Part shown: one piece after another, positions 60,154 through 64,000 of the stretch
Layout: the number at the start of each line of letters is the position of its first letter
How positions within the stretch are numbered: the first letter of the stretch is position 1
DNA from: Candidatus Roseilinea sp.
GTDB taxonomy: Bacteria; Chloroflexota; Anaerolineae; J036; Brachytrichaceae
Assembly: GCA_025998955.1 (NCBI GenBank)
Contig: AP024676.1
Span: forward strand, 2,976,001 to 3,040,000
Reading direction: 5' to 3'
DNA: 64,000 nucleotides
Made by a program: the position numbers and the translations under genes
The notes under the pieces: model-generated
What the model was told of the DNA's origin: nothing
Databases searched by the model: none
The model's input: the letters and a program-made list of their open reading frames with translations, nothing else

Positions 60154-61519
60154 CGGCGTGCTTATCCGCAACGGCCAGATCGTCAGCAGCGCGGGCGTGC
60201 GCCGCGCCGACATCCTGATCGAGGGCGAGCGTATCGCCGAGGTGCGTGACGCTGCTTTGGGGCAGCCGCCAGTCGCCGATTACCAGACGCTGGACGCCTC
60301 CGGCCTGCTCATCTTCCCCGGCCTGATTGACGTTCATGTGCATCTGCGCCAGCCGGGCGGTGAGCACAAGGAGGACTTCTACACCGGCACGTGTGCCGCG
60401 CTGGCCGGCGGCGTGACTACCGTCTTCGCCATGCCCAACACCTCGCCGGCCATCGTGGACGGCGCGTCGTTCGACCACGCCATGCGCCTGGCGGAGCAGA
60501 ACGCCGTCTGCGACTTCGGCCTCTTTCTCGGCGCTACCCACACCAACTCGAACCTCAAAACGGAGAACTCGAACCTCCATGAGTGCGGCTTGAAGATCTA
60601 CATGGGCAGCAGCACCGGCGACTTGCTCGTGGAGGACTTCGCTGCCCAGTATGCGCACTTCGAGCGCTATCCGCACGACCGCGTGATCGCCGTGCATGCC
60701 GAGCACGAGCCGGCCGTGCGCTACTTCGCCCGCCGCGGCCTGCGCCGCCCACCGATCTGCGCGGAGATCGAGGTGAGCCGCGCAGTAGCAATGGCCGCGC
60801 ACTGCAACCGCCGCCTGCATATATGCCACGTCTCCACCCGGCGCGAAGTGGAGATCATCGCCGAAGCGCGAGCGCGCGGCGTGCCGGTGACGTGCGAGTT
60901 CACGCCGCATCATCTTTTCCTCAGCCGGCAGATCGGCCAGAATGGGGAGACCTGGGGACGAGGAGACCAGGGGACAAGGGGATGGGGAGACCAGGAGAAT
61001 GCTGCCATCGCATCTGACCTCCCTCAGTCGTGTTTCGAGATGAACCCGCCGTTGCGCGATCAATCGGATGTGGACGCACTATGGGTGCATCTTCATGTGG
61101 CCGATTGCATCGCTACCGATCATGCGCCGCACACGCTGGAGGAGAAACGCGGCACGAACCCGCCGATGGGCGTGCCCGGCCTGGAGACGATGCTGCCGCT
61201 ATTGCTGACCGCTGCGCATGAAGGCAAGCTGCGGCTGGAGGACATCGCTCGGTTGTGCTGTGAGGGGCCGGCGCGCGTCTACAAAATCGTCGGCAAGGGT
61301 AAAATCGCCTCTGGGTTCGATGCTGATCTCACCCTCGTGGACCCAAGCGCCGTATGGGTCATCGGTGACAGGCCGCTGTTCACCAAGTGCCAGTGGACGC
61401 CGTTCGCGGGTTGGCCCGTATGGGGCGCAGTGCGATACGTGTTCGTGCGCGGTCGGCTGGCATTCGACGCCGGGCGCATCACCGTCGAGCGCGGCTTTGG
61501 CCGGCCGGTGCGCAATTGA
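60143..61519 (+). CDS. pyrC: Dihydroorotase
   Basis: A 458-residue amidohydrolase. DVHVHLRQPGGEHKEDF (metal His pair), LKIYMGSSTGDL (Lys, carbamylation position), HAEHEPAVRYFARR, LHICHVSTRRE, CEFTPHHLFLS and ATDHAPHTLEEK (catalytic Asp). The C-terminal FDADLTLVD closes the fold. It makes dihydroorotate in pyrimidine synthesis. Two repeat-derived inserts are present: NSNLKTENSNL, and GETWGRGDQGTRGWGDQEN just before the substrate loop FEMNPPLR. Start codon and N-terminus lie in array G. Confidence 0.92.
   Translation: MSDYGVLIRNGQIVSSAGVRRADILIEGERIAEVRDAALGQPPVADYQTLDASGLLIFPGLIDVHVHLRQPGGEHKEDFYTGTCAALAGGVTTVFAMPNTSPAIVDGASFDHAMRLAEQNAVCDFGLFLGATHTNSNLKTENSNLHECGLKIYMGSSTGDLLVEDFAAQYAHFERYPHDRVIAVHAEHEPAVRYFARRGLRRPPICAEIEVSRAVAMAAHCNRRLHICHVSTRREVEIIAEARARGVPVTCEFTPHHLFLSRQIGQNGETWGRGDQGTRGWGDQENAAIASDLPQSCFEMNPPLRDQSDVDALWVHLHVADCIATDHAPHTLEEKRGTNPPMGVPGLETMLPLLLTAAHEGKLRLEDIARLCCEGPARVYKIVGKGKIASGFDADLTLVDPSAVWVIGDRPLFTKCQWTPFAGWPVWGAVRYVFVRGRLAFDAGRITVERGFGRPVRN
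60545..60579 (+). repeat. Weak heptamer array N in dihydroorotase
   Basis: AACTCGA, ACCTCAA, AACGGAG, AACTCGA, ACCTCCA; the AACTCGAACCTC block recurs 21 bp apart. Encodes NSNLKTENSNL. Confidence 0.5.
60944..60999 (+). repeat. Octamer array O (7 x 8 bp) in dihydroorotase
   Basis: GGGGAGAC, CTGGGGAC, GAGGAGAC, CAGGGGAC, AAGGGGAT, GGGGAGAC, CAGGAGAA. Purine-rich, period 8, encoding a Gly/Asp/Trp-rich loop absent from normal dihydroorotases. Confidence 0.8.
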
Positions 61520-61537
61520 CAGTGCAGCGACGAACAG

Positions 61538-62371
61538 ATGACGCAATCGCTTCACTCCTCCGTAGCAAACCGCATCTTGGTGCTGGTAGCGTTGCTTGCG
61601 CTCACGCCGGTGCTGCTGCTGGTGGTCGAGTTACCTTCGCGCAACGCATCGCTGACCTTCCTCGGCTCGCCGCTCTCGATCACCCTCAATGCGGACTCGC
61701 TGCTCATTCTATTCCTGCCGGTGCTGACCATCGCCGGCGTGGACTGGGTGCTACGCGATCATCCCGACGTGCGTGCGGGGGAGGTGCCCTACCTCTTCCC
61801 ATTCTGGATGGCACCCGGCCTAACCGCCCTGGCGCTGGCGCTGCTGCTGACCCGCCTGACGAGCTGGCCGGTGTGGATCGCCACGCTGCTGATCGGCGTC
61901 GTTGTCCTGGGCATATTGATCGTGGCCGAGTACTACACGATCTCACCCAACGCGCCGGCCTATCCCATCGCTCGCTTGACCGTAACCGGGCTGAGCTACC
62001 TGATCGCCTTCGGCCTCTTCACGCTGATCTACAGCACGCGCGAGCGCAGCGCGATCACGGCGACTGGTACGCTGTTGGTGGCCGTGGCGCTGGCGCTGGA
62101 TTTGCTTGCGCCGCACATCATCGGTCTGCGCCAGGCGACACTATTCGCGCTCATCGTGGGCTGGCTAGTCGGCCAGGCGACGTGGGCGTTGAACTACTGG
62201 AACGTCTCGAACTGGAGCGCCGGCGTGGTACTGTTAACCGTGTTCTATGTGTCCGCCGGCATTGCACAACAGCACTTCCAGGAGCGGCTCTCCCGCGGGG
62301 TGCTGATCGAGTTCGCGGTGGTCGCTTGCATTGCGTTGGTCGCAGCCTGGCAACTGTCGAACGTGCGTTAG
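61538..62371 (+). CDS. Polytopic membrane protein (possibly DUF5656-type)
   Basis: A 277-residue protein with about eight hydrophobic segments: ILVLVALLALTPVLLLVV, LLILFLPVLTIAGVDW, LTALALALLLTRL, WIATLLIGVVVLGILIV, LSYLIAFGLFTLIY, TLLVAVALALDLLA, FALIVGWLVGQATWAL and FAVVACIALVAAW. The LRDHPDVRAGEVPYLFPFWM loop is distinctive. The family name is from memory and uncertain. It starts 18 bp after dihydroorotase and is probably co-transcribed. Confidence 0.6.
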   Translation: MTQSLHSSVANRILVLVALLALTPVLLLVVELPSRNASLTFLGSPLSITLNADSLLILFLPVLTIAGVDWVLRDHPDVRAGEVPYLFPFWMAPGLTALALALLLTRLTSWPVWIATLLIGVVVLGILIVAEYYTISPNAPAYPIARLTVTGLSYLIAFGLFTLIYSTRERSAITATGTLLVAVALALDLLAPHIIGLRQATLFALIVGWLVGQATWALNYWNVSNWSAGVVLLTVFYVSAGIAQQHFQERLSRGVLIEFAVVACIALVAAWQLSNVR

Positions 62372-62373
62372 CC

Positions 62374-62506
62374 GTGAGCTGTGAGCTGTGAGCTATGAGC
62401 TTTGAGTTTTGAGCTTCGAGTTTTGAGTTTTGAACTTTACGCTTCGACTCCCGACTTCTGACTTCTGATCCCTGACCCCCGACCCCTGATCCCTGATCCC
62501 TGACTC
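62374..62506 (+). repeat. Heptamer array F (19 x 7 bp)
   Basis: Nineteen contiguous units, 18 of them YNGANNN-like with GA at positions 3-4. They begin GTGAGCT (three times), ATGAGCT, TTGAGTT, TTGAGCT, TCGAGTT and pass to CTGACTT, CTGATCC, CTGACCC, CCGACCC, CTGATCC, CTGATCC, CTGACTC. It starts 2 bp after one stop codon and ends 8 bp before the next start. Confidence 0.93.
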
Positions 62507-62514
62507 GGCTTCCT

Positions 62515-63468
62515 ATGGCAAAAGGTGCTCTCGTCATCGGCGCGGCGAACTTCGACATCAAAGGGCGGATGCTGCATCGGCCGGTGCTCACTTCGTCGAA
62601 CGCCTCGGCGATTCGCACCAGCTTCGGCGGCGTCGCGCGCAACATTGCCGAGAACCTGGCACGGCTTGGCGTGCCGGTCACACTGCTCACCGCAGTTGGT
62701 GATGACTACGCCGGCGAGGACATCTTGAGCAGCGCGGACGACGTGGGCGTGGATGTGTCACGCGCCTTGATCGTGGAGAACGAGACGACCGGCACCTATC
62801 TCGCCGCGCTGGATGAGAGCGGCGACTTGTATCTCGGCTTGGACGACCTGCGGGTGCTGCAACACATCACACCGGACTATTTGCGTTTGCACAAGGACGC
62901 CTTTCGCGAATGCGACATCGTCGCCTTCGATCTGAACCTCAGCGAGGCAGCGATGCTCACGGCGATCCACCTCGCGCACGAGTACCACAAGCCGATCTGT
63001 GTGGACCCGACCTCGACGGTGCTGGCCGGCCGGCTGCGCCCGCACCTGCCGATGATCAACATTGTCACCCCCAACCTGACCGAGGCCGAGGTGCTGCTGC
63101 GTTGCGAGCCGATCCGCACGCCGTCCGAAGCGCTGATCGCCGCGCGCCGGCTGGTCAGCCAGGGCGTAGAAGTCGCCGTGATCACCCAGGCCGAACGTGG
63201 CGCGTGCTATGCCACCGAGGAGGAGAGCGGCCAGTTCCCCGCGCTGCGCGTGGACATCGTGGACACCACCGGCGCCGGTGACGCGCTGACCGCCGCGGTG
63301 ATCTTCGGTTACCTGAACGACCTGCCGATCAGCGACTCACTGCAGCTCGGCCTGCGCGCCGCCGCCTTGACGTTGCGTTCCAACGAAACCGTCGCTCCTG
63401 AACTCAGCCTGGATCGCCTCTACGGCTTCGACGAGGATGTGCATCTGGACGACCACGCATCTCCCTGA
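62515..63468 (+). CDS. PfkB-family carbohydrate kinase (pseudouridine-kinase-like)
   Basis: A 317-residue protein. VIGAANFDIKGRML and FGGVARNIAENLARLG are the sugar-binding opening, VTLLTAVGDDYAG the second block, and DTTGAGDALTAAVIFG the anion hole with catalytic Asp. ANFDIKG and GGVARNIAENLARLG fit pseudouridine kinase (PsuK) best; no psuG glycosidase is visible. The gap before it consists of heptamer array F, so no ordinary promoter or ribosome-binding site is seen. Confidence 0.85.
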   Translation: MAKGALVIGAANFDIKGRMLHRPVLTSSNASAIRTSFGGVARNIAENLARLGVPVTLLTAVGDDYAGEDILSSADDVGVDVSRALIVENETTGTYLAALDESGDLYLGLDDLRVLQHITPDYLRLHKDAFRECDIVAFDLNLSEAAMLTAIHLAHEYHKPICVDPTSTVLAGRLRPHLPMINIVTPNLTEAEVLLRCEPIRTPSEALIAARRLVSQGVEVAVITQAERGACYATEEESGQFPALRVDIVDTTGAGDALTAAVIFGYLNDLPISDSLQLGLRAAALTLRSNETVAPELSLDRLYGFDEDVHLDDHASP

Positions 63469-63473
63469 CGCAC

Positions 63474-64000
63474 ATGCCCATGAACAACTGGTTTGCCGTC
63501 ATCATCTCGTTCATCTACGTCTTCGCCGTGCTGGGGATCGCCGAAGCACTGCGCCGCGCGTTCCGGCTACCGGTCGAGTTTACGCGCAAGGTAGTGCATA
63601 TCGCCGTGGGCATGTGGGCCTGGGGCACGGCGGCGCTGTTCACTGACAAGTGGTTCGCCATCATCCCGCCGCTCGCCTTCGTCGCGTTGAACTACCTTTC
63701 GTACCGCCGGGCGTTGTTCACCGCGATGGAAACCGGCGACAAATCCAACCTCGGCACGGTCTACTTCCCTATCGCCTTCGCGGCGATCATCCTGCTGTTC
63801 TTCGACGTCAGCAAACCGTTCATGGTCGCGGCGTTGATGCCGATGACGTGGGGCGATGCGTTCGCTGCGATCATCGGTAAGCGCTACGGCCGGCGGCATT
63901 ACGCTCTGTTGGATGCGTGTTCTCAGCGCAGCGTCGAAGGCTCGCTCGCTATGTTTGCCTTCTCATTCCTCAGCGTGGCGGTCACCTTGCTGGTCTTCGG
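63474..64000 (+). CDS. Dolichol/phytol-kinase-like membrane protein, 3' truncated
   Basis: The frame is open from ATG 63474 (MPMNNWFAVIISFIYVFAVLG; ATG 63480 is an alternative) to the window end: 175 codons. Membrane segments alternate with FTRKVVHIAVGMWAWG and the signature MTWGDAFAAIIGKRYGRR followed by RSVEGSLAMF. This GDA...G...S-EGSLAM pattern is that of the SEC59/VTE5 CTP-dependent polyprenol and phytol kinases. In phototrophs such enzymes recycle phytol; no photosynthesis gene is here. Confidence 0.8.
   Translation, partial: MPMNNWFAVIISFIYVFAVLGIAEALRRAFRLPVEFTRKVVHIAVGMWAWGTAALFTDKWFAIIPPLAFVALNYLSYRRALFTAMETGDKSNLGTVYFPIAFAAIILLFFDVSKPFMVAALMPMTWGDAFAAIIGKRYGRRHYALLDACSQRSVEGSLAMFAFSFLSVAVTLLVF

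Noticed and set aside
61387-62391. 334-codon plus-strand ORF overlapping dihydroorotase and the membrane protein
   Set aside because: Arg/Ala-rich, no motif, overlaps two better-supported frames.
15625-62506. Heptamer arrays as CRISPR or minisatellite coding repeats
   Set aside because: Units are 7-8 bp with no spacers and no cas genes; unit sequences drift within an array.
63474-64000. Phytol kinase as proof of a phototroph
   Set aside because: SEC59/VTE5 family is broad, the gene is truncated by the window, and no pigment or reaction-centre gene is present.

Overview
This is a GC-rich bacterial chromosomal window with no phage or plasmid backbone. The gene set points to a Chloroflexota (Anaerolineae-like) organism. 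Evidence includes secreted CAP-domain and beta-helix proteins with a shared C-terminal aromatic-I/L-P motif, an effector-associated-like domain fused to a membrane anchor, an ECF sigma factor with a DUF5667-type partner, a small SRP RNA lacking an Alu domain, LexA boxes of the GAAC-N4-GTTC type, and no lipopolysaccharide genes. The assignment is an inference from family content; no rRNA is present.

Layout. 1-7.1 kb: a beta-propeller fragment, a CDP-paratose 2-epimerase-like enzyme, an orphan Phd antitoxin, a secreted beta-helix protein, a PLP decarboxylase and a CAP protein. 7.2-15.7 kb: housekeeping genes (inositol monophosphatase family, ksgA, a YabE-like 3D-domain protein, SRP RNA, tRNA-Arg), then a LAGLIDADG ORF overlapping an EAD-like membrane protein, a second CAP protein, guaB and ridA. 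15.8-19.9 kb: nagA, a VapBC-type pair, a decayed MarR gene, a cytochrome c and a LolA-like secreted protein. 20-28.6 kb: a minus-strand block made of two half ABC exporters that look like partners of one heterodimer, separated by an ABC-F ATPase, three GNAT genes and a 47-residue membrane peptide. 28.6-38.2 kb: palindromes, a secreted lamin-tail/PLD protein, DUF4166, yggS, an SDR, a decayed IS630-type element, an orphan membrane-fusion lipoprotein, a VOC protein and lexA with two SOS boxes. 38.2-48.2 kb: arginine deiminase, sigma/DUF5667 pair, DUF11/cupredoxin secreted protein, aminotransferase, tRNA-Val, RluA, plsY and a DtxR regulator. 48.3-64 kb: a TRAP transporter, rlmB, a membrane glycosyltransferase, degV, a GPH symporter, ICMT, ygeY, pyrK, dihydroorotase, a membrane protein, a PfkB kinase and a dolichol/phytol-kinase-like fragment.

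The most striking signal is not a gene. At least fourteen places carry short degenerate arrays with an exact period of 7 bp, and one more has period 8. They use a few related heptamers (RTCAGRR, GYAAGAC, TTGARAA, GGAGATK, YTGAGYT) in both orientations. Some fill intergenic gaps. Others are carried in frame inside conserved genes (glycosyltransferase, ygeY, pyrK, dihydroorotase, arginine deiminase). They resemble the heptanucleotide STRR sequences described in cyanobacteria.

A second theme is gene starts. Many genes have a TANNNT -10 box 6-11 bp before the start codon and no Shine-Dalgarno sequence, consistent with leaderless transcripts. Two divergent pairs appear to start from back-to-back -10 boxes. 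Other genes have strong AGGAGG-type sites, so both initiation modes seem to be used. All coordinates and repeat counts were read by eye; no searches were run.
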